Assembly (NCBI GenBank): GCA_049116315.1
Contig: JAGDZD010000008.1
Span: 191,600-255,599 of the forward strand
Direction of reading: 5' to 3'
Origin: Thalassobius sp049116315
GTDB taxonomy: Bacteria > Pseudomonadota > Alphaproteobacteria > Rhodobacterales > Rhodobacteraceae
DNA: 64,000 bases
Shown: piece after piece, positions 16,845 through 25,980 of the stretch
How positions within the stretch are numbered: the stretch's first letter is position 1
How the letters are laid out: every line of letters begins with the position of its first letter
Made by a program: the position numbers and the translations under genes
The notes under the pieces: model-generated
The model's input: the letters and a program-made list of their open reading frames with translations, nothing else
Database searches by the model: none
What the model was told of the DNA's origin: nothing

Positions 16845-17352
16845 AATACGGCTGCCCAGCGGCGTTTTACACTAAGGCACAGCGGTGATAGATTCGAGCC
16901 TCTTTGACCTTAGAAACAGGGGGATCGGAAATCGCGATCAACCCAAATTTGCCCCCGAGCGCACAGTCTAAGGTGGTCATCGTTTTGAGGGTGAAATCGG
17001 TAATAGCCCCTTGTTTTCCTGACAAATGAGGCGCCGCAACCCTCTGAAAACATGTTGAGAAATTGACGTGTTATCCGCGATTTACGTCACATTTCTGTAA
17101 TCAAGCGTCTGTAGGCAGCGCCCGTGCAGTTGGGGAATCCCCTGGCAAAGATTACAGCGCAGAGTTGGTGCAATAAGGCCGGTCCTGGACAGATTCGGTC
17201 AACGGTTTTGCACGTGCTTTTTTTGGGCTTGGATCTCCGACTGCGATCAGAATGCGACGCGCTGCGATGCCTGCGTGTCCAAACGCTCGCCCACAGTGCG
17301 CCTGTGGGATCAGGATTTAAGACAGCCTTCGGGCCTCTGTTTGGAGAGACAA
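16845..17352. other. 508-base non-coding spacer upstream of ugpB
   Basis: No credible gene. It holds a candidate Pho box at 17084-17101 and a 7-bp hairpin CCCACAG/CTGTGGG at 17290-17308, 44 bases before the ugpB start. GCACGTGC followed by seven T lies near 17210-17225 and may be a weak terminator or leader element. The distance from the Pho box to the ATG implies an untranslated leader of over 200 bases if the promoter is there. Confidence 0.6.
17084..17101 (+). promoter_or_regulatory. Candidate PhoB box for the ugp operon
   Basis: ACGTCAC-ATTT-CTGTAAT: two 7-base half-sites 11 bases apart with an A/T spacer, close to the consensus CTGTCAT-N4-CTGTCAT. The second half-site matches six of seven positions, the first four. 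ugp operons are classic phosphate-starvation targets, which raises the odds. Confidence 0.5.
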
Positions 17353-18657
17353 ATGACCTTCCTCAAAACCGCATCGGTAAGCGTTGCGCTGACCCTGTCA
17401 GCAAGCAGCGTTTTTGCAGAAACCAACATCACCTGGTGGCACGCCATGGGGGGCGCCTTGGGTGAAACTGTAAACCAGATCGCCACTGACTTTAACGCCA
17501 GCCAAGACGAGTACAAAATCACGCCTGTGTTTAAGGGCACCTACGAAGAGACCCTGACAGCGGGCATCGCGGCTTTCCGTGCTGGCGAACAGCCAAACAT
17601 CATGCAGGTGTTTGACGCGGGCGCAGCCACAGTGATCGGTGCCAAAGGTGCCACGATCCCTGTGCAAGATCTGCTTGAAGCCAATGGCGTTGATTTCGAC
17701 ATCACCGACTATATCTCGGGTGTACGCTACTTCTATGCCGACAGCGACGACAAGATGATCGGCATGCCGTTTAACTCGTCTTCGCCTATCATGTATTTCA
17801 ACGTCGACGCTTTGGACGCGGCGGGTGTTGAAGCGCCAAAAACTTGGGAAGAGTTCCAAACCGTGACAGCGCCAGCGCTGAAAGGTGCCGGTTACACTGC
17901 GTTGTCGCAGTCGCACCTGCCATGGATTTTCACCGAAAACTTCATGTCGCGCCACAACCTGCCATTTGCCACAAATGACAACGGCTATACTGGCACAGAC
18001 ACCAAAATCTTGGTGAACAACGACGCAATCAAAGCGCATTTCACTGCTGTGACTGAATGGCAGGACAATGGTTTCTTTGAATGGTTCGGCACCGGTTGGG
18101 GCGACAACGCGACACCTTTCGAAGAAGGCAAAGTTGCAATGTGGCTTGGCTCGTCCGGTTCTTTTGGCGGTCTGTTGAAGAAAGACCTGCCGTTTGAATT
18201 CTCTGCGACCTACCTGCCCTATTGGGAAGCGGTCACCACAGAGCCAACACAAACCTTCATCGGTGGCGCAGCGCTGTTCGCCATGGCCGGTAAATCCGAA
18301 GAAGAAAACAAAGCCACCGCGGCGTTCTTCAGCTTCCTTTCGTCCTCTGATGTTCAGTACTACTGGCACAAGGCAACCGGTTATGTGCCAATCACTGAAG
18401 CAGCCTATGACGTTGCCAAAGCTGACGGCCACTATGACCGTTTCCCTGCGGCCGAAGTTGGAATCCAGCAACTGTCGCTGCCAGCGGGTGAATTCACCAA
18501 AGGCTATCGCATGGGCTTCTACGTACAGATCCGTGACGTGATGAACCGTGAATACGGCCGCATCCTGACTGGTGAAACCGACGTCGAAAGCGCCTTTGAA
18601 GCGATCGAAGAAGAAGCCAACAAGCTATTGTCTCGCTTCCAAAAAACACAGTCATAA
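17353..18657 (+). CDS. ugpB: sn-glycerol-3-phosphate ABC transporter, substrate-binding protein UgpB
   Basis: 434 residues. Signal peptide MTFLKTASVSVALTLSASSVFA, then a binding protein starting ETNITWWHAMGGALGETVN, the WWHAMGG hallmark of UgpB. MPFNSSSPIMYFNVDAL and YYWHKATGYVPITEAAY also match. ATG 17353 is chosen for GGAGAGACAA directly before it. It captures glycerol-3-phosphate or glycerophosphodiesters in the periplasm. A terminator-like hairpin separates it from ugpA, typical where the binding protein must be made in excess. Confidence 0.93.
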   Translation: MTFLKTASVSVALTLSASSVFAETNITWWHAMGGALGETVNQIATDFNASQDEYKITPVFKGTYEETLTAGIAAFRAGEQPNIMQVFDAGAATVIGAKGATIPVQDLLEANGVDFDITDYISGVRYFYADSDDKMIGMPFNSSSPIMYFNVDALDAAGVEAPKTWEEFQTVTAPALKGAGYTALSQSHLPWIFTENFMSRHNLPFATNDNGYTGTDTKILVNNDAIKAHFTAVTEWQDNGFFEWFGTGWGDNATPFEEGKVAMWLGSSGSFGGLLKKDLPFEFSATYLPYWEAVTTEPTQTFIGGAALFAMAGKSEEENKATAAFFSFLSSSDVQYYWHKATGYVPITEAAYDVAKADGHYDRFPAAEVGIQQLSLPAGEFTKGYRMGFYVQIRDVMNREYGRILTGETDVESAFEAIEEEANKLLSRFQKTQS

Positions 18658-18679
18658 GCTGAGTTTCATATCCAATCCT

Positions 18680-18710
18680 GGGTGGCTGCCATGTGCGGCC
18701 ACCCGTTTTT
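18680..18710 (+). terminator. Attenuating hairpin between ugpB and ugpA
   Basis: GGGTGGC (18680-18686) pairs with GCCACCC (18698-18704) and is followed by GTTTTT. Inside an operon this gives partial termination or 3' protection, leaving more ugpB than ugpA message. Confidence 0.7.
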
Positions 18711-18727
18711 ACTAAGAGGGCTTTCAA

Positions 18728-19609
18728 GTGAAACGTGCCGGCTTTGACTCGCCTTGGCTTCCGATCCTGCTGCTGGTTCCGCAGTTGGTGATCATTGCCA
18801 TCTTCTTTTATTGGCCCGCAGTGCATGCGATCCAATCATCGTTTTTCTTGCAAGATCCTTTTGGGTTTGGGTCCACATTTGTGGCTTGGGAAAATTACAC
18901 CGACCTGTTTGGCTCGGCTGAATATCGCAAGGTGGCGTGGTTCACCTTGGTCTTTACCCTGATTGTGACCTTCTTTTCGCTGTCCATCGCGCTGTTGTTG
19001 GCGGTCAAAGCGGACAATGTCATTCGTGGGGCCAAAACCTATCGCACGCTTTTGATGTGGGTTTATGCCGTGGCCCCACCGGTGGCCGGTTTTATTGGCG
19101 TCATGATGTTTGATCAGTCTTGGGGACCAATGACCAAGGTCTTGGGCTATTTGGGCTGGGAGTTTGTGTTGGGGGTGAACTTTGACGACACGGCCTTTGC
19201 CATGATGATGGTGTCGGTCTGGAAGCAAGTGCCCGTCAATTTCATCTTCTTCTTGTCTGGCCTTCAATCCATCCCCGTCGCGGTGCGAGAAGCGGCATTG
19301 ATTGACAACCGCTCTGGCTTTAGCCGCTTTTGGGACATCACCTTTCCCTTGCTGGCCCCAACCGGGTTCTTCTTGTTGATCACCAATATCACCTACGCGC
19401 TGTTTGATACGTTCGGCGTGGTGGACACCCTTGTCAAAGGCGAGCCCGGAAACAACCCAATGACCCTTGTTTACAAGGTCTATGTTGATGGGTTCCGCGG
19501 CAATGATCTGGGCGGATCTTCGGCGCAATCGGTGGTGCTTATGGCGCTTGTCTTGGCCTTAACGGTGTTCCAGTTCCGCATGCTTGAACGCCGAATTCAC
19601 TACACCTAA
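18728..19609 (+). CDS. ugpA: Glycerol-3-phosphate ABC transporter permease UgpA
   Basis: 293 residues, six predicted membrane helices beginning with LPILLLVPQLVIIAIFFYWP. The cytoplasmic coupling (EAA) motif is REAALIDNRSGFSRFWDITFP. GTG start at 18728. The permease pairs with UgpE to form the channel driven by UgpC. It ends 11 bases before ugpE. Confidence 0.93.
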   Translation: MKRAGFDSPWLPILLLVPQLVIIAIFFYWPAVHAIQSSFFLQDPFGFGSTFVAWENYTDLFGSAEYRKVAWFTLVFTLIVTFFSLSIALLLAVKADNVIRGAKTYRTLLMWVYAVAPPVAGFIGVMMFDQSWGPMTKVLGYLGWEFVLGVNFDDTAFAMMMVSVWKQVPVNFIFFLSGLQSIPVAVREAALIDNRSGFSRFWDITFPLLAPTGFFLLITNITYALFDTFGVVDTLVKGEPGNNPMTLVYKVYVDGFRGNDLGGSSAQSVVLMALVLALTVFQFRMLERRIHYT

Positions 19610-19620
19610 GGGGCAGAAAC

Positions 19621-20523
19621 ATGGTTGAAATTACACAAAATACGCCCCGGGCCATCCCCCAAAAACGCCCCCGCCGACGTTTTCGCTGGTCAGTGTTGGG
19701 CGATCATACGATCCTGATCTTGGGGGCGCTGTTCATGCTGTTGCCGCTGTTGATGATCGTGCAGACCACCACGGTGCCGGACGCAGATATCATCAAATAT
19801 GGTCCTCAACTCAAAATCGGCGATCAATTTGGTCCCAACTTTGACAAAGCCATGTTCGCCGCCTCTGGTTTCTCAGGTGAGAACACCGGCATGCAGATGT
19901 TGATCAACTCGTTCATTCTGGGGATCGGTTTTGCCGTGGGAAAAATCGTGCTTGGGATGATGGCGGCCTACGCGCTGGTCTATTTCCGACTGCGGTTTGC
20001 GACCTTGGCATTCTGGCTGATCTTCACCACGCTGTTGTTGCCCCTCGAAGTGCGCATCCTGCCCTCTTATGAGGTGGTGCAAAGCCTTGGCATGTTGAAC
20101 ACTTTCCCCGGACTTATTGTGCCGTTGGTTGCCTCGGCCACCGCAACGTTCTTTTTCCGTCAGTTCTTTCGCTCGGTTCCAGAAGAGCTGGTCGAGGCGG
20201 CGCGGATTGACGGGGCTGGTCCGGTCAAATTCTTCATCGATATCCTTGTGCCGCTGTCGCAGACCATGATCGCGGCGATGTTCATCATCATGTTTGTCTA
20301 TGGCTGGAACCAATATTTGTGGCCCACCATGATCACCACGGACGAAGACATGTACACGCTTGTGCGCGGGATCAAACAAATCACGCAGGTGCTGGAAGGC
20401 GCCGCCGTCCCCGAGTTTGGCCGCTCCAACCTATTGGCGCTCATCGCGGTGTTGCCGCCGGTGGCAATCGTGATCTTTTTCCAAAGTTGGTTCGTCAAGG
20501 GTTTGACGGATTCAGATAAGTAA
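19621..20523 (+). CDS. ugpE: Glycerol-3-phosphate ABC transporter permease UgpE
   Basis: 300 residues. A basic N-terminal tail (QKRPRRRFRWSVL) precedes the first helix DHTILILGALFMLLPLLMIV. The EAA motif is VEAARIDGAGPVKFFIDILVP and the C-terminus FFQSWFVKGLTDSDK is typical of UgpE. Ten bases before ugpC. Confidence 0.93.
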   Translation: MVEITQNTPRAIPQKRPRRRFRWSVLGDHTILILGALFMLLPLLMIVQTTTVPDADIIKYGPQLKIGDQFGPNFDKAMFAASGFSGENTGMQMLINSFILGIGFAVGKIVLGMMAAYALVYFRLRFATLAFWLIFTTLLLPLEVRILPSYEVVQSLGMLNTFPGLIVPLVASATATFFFRQFFRSVPEELVEAARIDGAGPVKFFIDILVPLSQTMIAAMFIIMFVYGWNQYLWPTMITTDEDMYTLVRGIKQITQVLEGAAVPEFGRSNLLALIAVLPPVAIVIFFQSWFVKGLTDSDK

Positions 20524-20533
20524 GGACCCAGAA

Positions 20534-21583
20534 ATGGCTCAGGTAACACTTAACAATATCGCCAAGACCTATCCAAATGGGTTCGAGGCGCTGAAGCCCT
20601 CAAGCTTTGACATTCCGCATGGCGAGTTTGTGGTTCTGGTTGGCCCGTCGGGCTGTGGCAAGTCGACGTTGCTGCGTATGATTGCGGGTCTGGAAGATAT
20701 CACCGGTGGTGAGTTGGCGATTGGGGATCGTGTTGTGAATGACGTTGATCCCGCGGATCGCGACATTGCAATGGTGTTTCAGAACTATGCGCTTTACCCG
20801 CATATGAGCGTGGCCAAGAACATGGGCTATGGTTTGAAAAACCGCAAAATCGCCAAGTCAGAGATCAAGGACAAGGTGCGCAACGCCGCCGAGATGTTGA
20901 ACCTGACGGATCACCTTGAGCGCCGCCCCAGTCAATTGTCTGGTGGTCAACGTCAACGTGTGGCCATGGGGCGCGCGATTGTGCGCGACCCTCAGCTGTT
21001 CTTGTTTGACGAACCTTTGTCGAATTTGGATGCTAAGCTGCGCAACCAAATGCGCATTGATATCAAAGCGTTGCAACGGCGGTTGGGGGTCACTTCGGTC
21101 TATGTGACCCATGATCAGGTCGAGGCCATGACCATGGCGGATCGCATCATAGTGCTGAACGCAGGGCAGATCGAACAGATCGGCACCCCTGCCGAGATCT
21201 ACAATACACCGGCGTCGACGTTTGTGGCTGGGTTCATGGGCGCTCCGGCGATGAATTTGCTGCGCGCCCAGATCACTCAGCCGGGCCAGCTGAACCTTGG
21301 CGACACCATCCTTGCAACGTCAACCCCGGCGTCTTTGACCGGGGATGTGACGCTGGGCATCCGTCCCGAGGACGTCAAACTTGATCCGCAAGGCACGCAG
21401 GATTTCATGATCGAGATCGTCGAGGAATTGGGCGCGCATCGCCTGTTGCACGGTCACTTGGCCGGGCAAAAGTTTTCCGTCAGCGTGCCCAAAACGATGG
21501 AGGCCACGCCGGGTCTGGCGCGTCTTGCGATTGCCCCAGAGGCGATGCATTTCTTTGACGCGCAATCGGGGCGACGTCTATGA
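20534..21583 (+). CDS. ugpC: Glycerol-3-phosphate ABC transporter ATPase UgpC
   Basis: 349 residues. Walker A GPSGCGKST, Q-loop VFQNYALYPHM, signature LSGGQRQRVAMGRA, Walker B LFLFDEPLSNLD, switch His YVTHDQVEAM; a TOBE/OB C-terminal domain follows (LGIRPEDVKL). This is the MalK/UgpC architecture. Overlaps the next gene by four bases (ATGA), so that gene is translated with the transporter. Confidence 0.93.
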   Translation: MAQVTLNNIAKTYPNGFEALKPSSFDIPHGEFVVLVGPSGCGKSTLLRMIAGLEDITGGELAIGDRVVNDVDPADRDIAMVFQNYALYPHMSVAKNMGYGLKNRKIAKSEIKDKVRNAAEMLNLTDHLERRPSQLSGGQRQRVAMGRAIVRDPQLFLFDEPLSNLDAKLRNQMRIDIKALQRRLGVTSVYVTHDQVEAMTMADRIIVLNAGQIEQIGTPAEIYNTPASTFVAGFMGAPAMNLLRAQITQPGQLNLGDTILATSTPASLTGDVTLGIRPEDVKLDPQGTQDFMIEIVEELGAHRLLHGHLAGQKFSVSVPKTMEATPGLARLAIAPEAMHFFDAQSGRRL

Positions 21584-22620
21584 CCCAAGCTCTGGAACTG
21601 GATAAACAGCGATTGGTGCAAGATCTGCCATTGATCACCGGTGACAATCTTGCCCGGCTCAAATCAGCCGAGCGCACGGTTCAGGCGCACCGCGATTTGA
21701 TGGCGCAAAACCCGGCGATGACAGCCTTGCAGGTGGGCGGGGAGGGCACCACGTCACACTTGCCCGCTGAAATGACGATTGCGGCATGGAATGTAGAGCG
21801 CTGCCTGTTCCCGGAAAACAGTGCCGCGCATCTGCATCCCTTTGCGCCTTCGGTTGTTTTGCTGAGCGAAATGGACAGCGGTATGGCCCGCACCGCACAG
21901 CGCAACACCACGGCGGACATGGCCCGCTCTTTGGGCATGCACTATGCCTATGGGGTTGAGTTCTTTGAGATGGATCTTGGCGGCGCAACAGAACGTGCGT
22001 TTTGCACCGATGATTTCAATGCTGCTGGATGGCATGGCAATGCGATCCTGTCTGCGGCGCCGTTTGAACGTCTGAGCTTGATCCGTCTGGACACCGAAGG
22101 CCACTGGTTTGTGGATGGCCCCAATGGGGCAGGGGACAGCGCTCAACCTCGATTGGGCGGGCGCATGGCCGTTGCAGGCATTGTGCCGACCGAGCGTGGG
22201 TCGATCTGTGTGGTCTCGACGCATTTGGAAAGCAACGCAAAACCAGATTTGCGCGCGGCTCAATTCACCACGTTGATGGAGGCGGTGGACACGTTTGCTC
22301 CGGATCTACCAGTGATCATCGGTGGCGATCTGAACACGGGCAACCATTGTCCTCCGAGCTATGACTGGCGGGTGGAACCCTTGTTTGAGGACGCTGTTGA
22401 GCGTGGGTATCAATGGGACTTTACCGCGCCGGGGGTCACCACCCGCAACAGTTTGATCACGCCCCATGACACCCGTCGCATGAAGCTGGATTGGTTCTGT
22501 GCACGCGGTTTTGAAGGGCAATCTTTGCCCATTCTGTCATCGGTTGGGGAAGACGGCGTTGCGCTGTCTGATCACGATTGTGTTCTGTGTCAGGTCACCC
22601 CTGTCCCAAGCAAAGGTTAA
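21580..22620 (+). CDS. Endonuclease/exonuclease/phosphatase (EEP) family protein in the ugp operon
   Basis: 346 residues. EEP fold hallmarks are visible: MTIAAWNVERC (metal Asn), LLSEMDSGMARTAQRNT (metal Glu), CVVSTHLES, IIGGDLNTGNH and the terminal SDHDCV with the catalytic Asp-His. No signal peptide, so cytoplasmic. In enteric ugp operons the last gene is UgpQ, a glycerophosphodiester phosphodiesterase; here an unrelated metal-dependent phosphoesterase takes that place. It probably acts on a phosphodiester imported by UgpBAEC, which is inference. It converges on the glycosyltransferase gene with a four-base overlap of stop codons. Confidence 0.85.
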   Translation: MTQALELDKQRLVQDLPLITGDNLARLKSAERTVQAHRDLMAQNPAMTALQVGGEGTTSHLPAEMTIAAWNVERCLFPENSAAHLHPFAPSVVLLSEMDSGMARTAQRNTTADMARSLGMHYAYGVEFFEMDLGGATERAFCTDDFNAAGWHGNAILSAAPFERLSLIRLDTEGHWFVDGPNGAGDSAQPRLGGRMAVAGIVPTERGSICVVSTHLESNAKPDLRAAQFTTLMEAVDTFAPDLPVIIGGDLNTGNHCPPSYDWRVEPLFEDAVERGYQWDFTAPGVTTRNSLITPHDTRRMKLDWFCARGFEGQSLPILSSVGEDGVALSDHDCVLCQVTPVPSKG

Positions 22621-24350
22621 GGTGCGCTGCAATCAAACACGTGAATTTCGCGTTCCAAGAATAGCGGTTTCAGGGTGTCGAACTGCGCAAGGAGCTGACA
22701 GTTGGTTCCGATGCTTTGATAGAAATCCTGCCGCAGCTTGGGGCGCGGCAACGCGGCGTAGGTTTCAAAGTCTTTCAGAACAAACAGCGTGATCTGCTGC
22801 GCGCGCCAATGCTCCAACTGCCATTCTTCGGTTTGCGGGGGCCAGGCATGGGCTTTGATGGGGAAAGCTAAGTCTCCATCTTTGGTGTTTTCCAATCCAA
22901 ACATCACTTCGGGCAAGCGGCGGTGATAGAGCGCGTTGGTCGGTTCGACACTCTGCAACCGTTCTTCGGCCCGCGGTGGCAGGGTGATCTGGTATTTCTC
23001 TGCCAATCGCTCGGCGCGCTTTTCCTCATCAAGGATCGCGGCGGTCTTTTGTGGCAGGGGCAGGGGAATGTCGGCGATGATCTTGGTGCTGTCGCGGTTG
23101 TCTTGCGTATGCGTTTCAAGAAAGGCCGCGACCTGAGCCAGATTGGTGGGGGCAATGGCCTGCGTTTGAACGATACCGGTCGCCCAGATGCTGAGCGCCA
23201 AACCCGCCGCAATCGCAAGGCCGGACCCATAGCGTAAAAGCGGTAGCGCTGCTTGGCTGAGGTTCACAAAGACCATGCTGGCCAGCAGCGTGTAGCCCGC
23301 AAAATTGGCAATCCACAGGTGCTCGGGTTGTCGCGGTCCGGTGATATAGGCCACGGCCAAAGACCCAGCGCTCAAAGATAGCCAGATCACCATCAACGTG
23401 GGCTTTTGCGCCAAAGTGCAATGGCGCGACAACAGCCCGGCAGGGGTCAATACCGCCATCACCGCAATCACAGGTGTCATGCCAAAGGCCATCTGAGAGG
23501 CCTTGTGCGTCATGGTCAAAATCCCGGCAAAGGGCGAAATGTCATCGGGACGCAAAGACATGACGCTTTGGATTTTTTGAAAGTCCAAGAAATTTTGAAA
23601 ATCGAGGATGAGGCCGATATTCAGCAAAGGCCATAGGATCACAATGGGCAACAATGCGCGGCCAAAAGACACAAACGCTTTGGCCCAGCCTTCATGCTTG
23701 GCGATCAGAACGATGGTGCCAACAGCCAAAGGCCCCAGCACAAAAATCGCTGAATGCTTATAACTCATCGTGAGCGCCACGCAGAGCCCCAGCAACAGAT
23801 CCCAGCGCAGTGGTTTGGTGGTGTCCAAACGCATCATCAGGGCGACAAATGTGGCAATCATCGCCACGGCGAGGCCCGTGTCACCTTTGGCGATATGCGC
23901 CATAAAGACCGACAATGGCATAAAAACTGCAGTAAGCGCGACAATCACAGCTGGCCATTGCGACAGCGTCAGCTTGCGCGCGGCCAGATAGAACAACGGC
24001 GCCATGATCGCACTGGTCAAGGCCGTCACGGCGCGCAGCGTCACATAAAACGGCGTTGGATCCGTGAAATAGGCCTCGCGGAACCCGCCGGGCCCAGACC
24101 ACCATCCGGCCAAAAGACCGGTGCCAAACAAGCCGCCCAATGCGGTGGCGTTCAGATAATGCACAAACGGGGGATAGAAGTGCTGTGACGGAATAAGCTC
24201 TCCGGTTAGGACCCGAGCAGCATCATTGACCCGTTCATCGCCATGAAAATATCCATAGTCCAAACCGATCAATCGCAGGGCAAAGGCCAGCACAAATAGA
24301 AAAACACACACTGCAGTCGAATTTTTGCCTAAATTTTGTGAATAATGCAT
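22617..24350 (-). CDS. GT-C (PMT/ArnT-like) membrane glycosyltransferase
   Basis: 577 residues with about ten membrane helices, then a soluble C-terminal part of about 170 residues. FHGDERVNDAARVL after the first helix supplies the acidic catalytic residue expected of GT-C enzymes. These use polyprenyl-phosphate sugars and transfer the sugar on the periplasmic side. ATG 24350 is used; a GTG three codons upstream is possible and no strong ribosome site is seen. Divergent from the HAD-UbiA gene across 148 bases, suggesting one pathway. Acceptor unknown. Confidence 0.78.
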   Translation of the reverse strand: MHYSQNLGKNSTAVCVFLFVLAFALRLIGLDYGYFHGDERVNDAARVLTGELIPSQHFYPPFVHYLNATALGGLFGTGLLAGWWSGPGGFREAYFTDPTPFYVTLRAVTALTSAIMAPLFYLAARKLTLSQWPAVIVALTAVFMPLSVFMAHIAKGDTGLAVAMIATFVALMMRLDTTKPLRWDLLLGLCVALTMSYKHSAIFVLGPLAVGTIVLIAKHEGWAKAFVSFGRALLPIVILWPLLNIGLILDFQNFLDFQKIQSVMSLRPDDISPFAGILTMTHKASQMAFGMTPVIAVMAVLTPAGLLSRHCTLAQKPTLMVIWLSLSAGSLAVAYITGPRQPEHLWIANFAGYTLLASMVFVNLSQAALPLLRYGSGLAIAAGLALSIWATGIVQTQAIAPTNLAQVAAFLETHTQDNRDSTKIIADIPLPLPQKTAAILDEEKRAERLAEKYQITLPPRAEERLQSVEPTNALYHRRLPEVMFGLENTKDGDLAFPIKAHAWPPQTEEWQLEHWRAQQITLFVLKDFETYAALPRPKLRQDFYQSIGTNCQLLAQFDTLKPLFLEREIHVFDCSAP

Positions 24351-24498
24351 GGTCCACACAGGTGTTGGGTCAAAGAAGCTTCGAACCTACTCTGCCCCGA
24401 TGAATTTTTGCAAAGAAAGATTACAAAGGCGCTGACGCTACGGCAAACTAAGGCAATAGCGCTCGCAAAACACAGATTTTAAAGGACAATAGCAGCGA

Positions 24499-25980
24499 AT
24501 GAACCAGATTGTTCATGCTTCGGCAGGCAAGACAGATATCCCGCTCTACGTCGATTTGGACGGAACCTTGGTGAAAACGGACATCGCCCAAGAACTTTTG
24601 GTGCGCGCATTCCGGTTTCCTGAGGCGCTCAAAGCTGGGCTGTCTGCGGTGCCCAAGGGGATCAGCCCGTTGAAGCATGCTTTGGCCCATCACGTGTCTT
24701 TGGATGCCAAACGGTTGCCCTATCGCCCTGAAGTCCTTGATCATATCGCCGCTGCCCGGGCTGCAGGTCGACGGGTTGTTCTGGCCACGGCCGCCGACCA
24801 ACGCGTAGCTGAACAAGTTGCAGAGCATTTGCAGATCTTCGATGCTGTCTTAGCTTCAACGCCCGATCTTAACCTGAAAAGCGAGGCCAAACTGGCCGCC
24901 ATTCAGGCCGATGCCGGGGCGCATGCCGACAGTGAAGCCTTTGAATATCTTGGCGACTCTCGTGCAGATTTGGTGATATGGGAGGCCGCTACGCTGCGTG
25001 GCTTTGCACAAATGCCAAGCGGAGCCGAGCCGTTGGCCAAGGATGCGGATCAGGTGTCGCTGATGTTGCCGTCAGACGGTGGGCTTGCGCGCCCCTTGAT
25101 CAAGGCGATGCGGCCACACCAATGGTCAAAGAACGTTTTGGTGTTTTTGCCCTTGCTGTTTGCGCATCTCTATTTTGTGCCCGGCAGTCTGGTCCTGTCG
25201 CTTGTGGCATTCATGGCGTTTTCACTCTGTGCCTCTGCGGTTTATTTGGTGAATGACCTGCTGGATATCGAAGCAGACCGGGCCCATGCGACCAAACATC
25301 TGCGCCCGTTCGCATCGGGGCGAATACGCCCGCTGCATGGCTGTGTGGTGGCCGCGGTATTGTTCCTTGCTGCCTTGGCCTTGGGATTTGGCGGGGCGGG
25401 GCCGTGGTTTGGTGTGGTGCTGGTCCTCTATATTCTGATGACCAACATCTACTCCTTCTGGCTGAAATCCCATTCGACCATCGATGTGGTGATTTTGGCA
25501 TTGCTGTACACCACCCGCATCGTAGCGGGGGCGGCGGCGCTGAAGGTGGTGCCCAGCCCATGGATACTGACCTTTTCGCTCTTCTTCTTTCTCAGTCTGG
25601 CCTACATGAAGCGCTATATTGAGCTGTGCGATGTTGAGCCGGATGATCAACTGCCCGCGCGCGGCTATTGGTCCAGTGATTTGAATGTGATCCGGACCTT
25701 TGGAATTTCGAATGCGGCGCTGTCATTGCTGACGTTGGCGGAATATGTCAGCGCCCCTGAAATTCAGGGCCGCTATCAATCTCCTGGCCTGTTGTGGATC
25801 ATGATCCCGATGATGATGTTTTGGTCCTATCGCACATGGCTGAAGGCCACGCGGGGCCAAGTTGGCGGTGATCCGGTTGTGTTTGCGCTGAAAGATCGGG
25901 TGAGCCGCGCCACGGGGGTTGCGGTTCTGATGGTGGTCATCCTAGCGCATCAAGTCAATTTGGGATGGATGCTGCCATGA
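24499..25980 (+). CDS. HAD phosphatase - UbiA prenyltransferase fusion
   Basis: 493 residues. Residues 1-190 are a HAD-type domain: nucleophile motif VDLDGTLVKTD (19-22 DLDG), LATAADQRVAEQVA and YLGDSRADLVIW. Residues 205-493 are a UbiA membrane prenyltransferase with RPHQWSKNVLVFLPL, NDLLDIEADRAHATKHLRP and, later, YMKRYIEL. The RPHQWSKN subtype includes decaprenyl-phosphate phosphoribosyltransferase, which moves phosphoribose to a lipid carrier; a fused phosphatase could then remove the 5'-phosphate. That reading is inference. It overlaps the EmrE-like gene by four bases. Confidence 0.88.
   Translation: MNQIVHASAGKTDIPLYVDLDGTLVKTDIAQELLVRAFRFPEALKAGLSAVPKGISPLKHALAHHVSLDAKRLPYRPEVLDHIAAARAAGRRVVLATAADQRVAEQVAEHLQIFDAVLASTPDLNLKSEAKLAAIQADAGAHADSEAFEYLGDSRADLVIWEAATLRGFAQMPSGAEPLAKDADQVSLMLPSDGGLARPLIKAMRPHQWSKNVLVFLPLLFAHLYFVPGSLVLSLVAFMAFSLCASAVYLVNDLLDIEADRAHATKHLRPFASGRIRPLHGCVVAAVLFLAALALGFGGAGPWFGVVLVLYILMTNIYSFWLKSHSTIDVVILALLYTTRIVAGAAALKVVPSPWILTFSLFFFLSLAYMKRYIELCDVEPDDQLPARGYWSSDLNVIRTFGISNAALSLLTLAEYVSAPEIQGRYQSPGLLWIMIPMMMFWSYRTWLKATRGQVGGDPVVFALKDRVSRATGVAVLMVVILAHQVNLGWMLP

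Noticed and set aside
17398..18471. Antisense ORF of 357 codons over ugpB
   Set aside because: Shadow frame; ugpB has a signal peptide and family motifs on the other strand.
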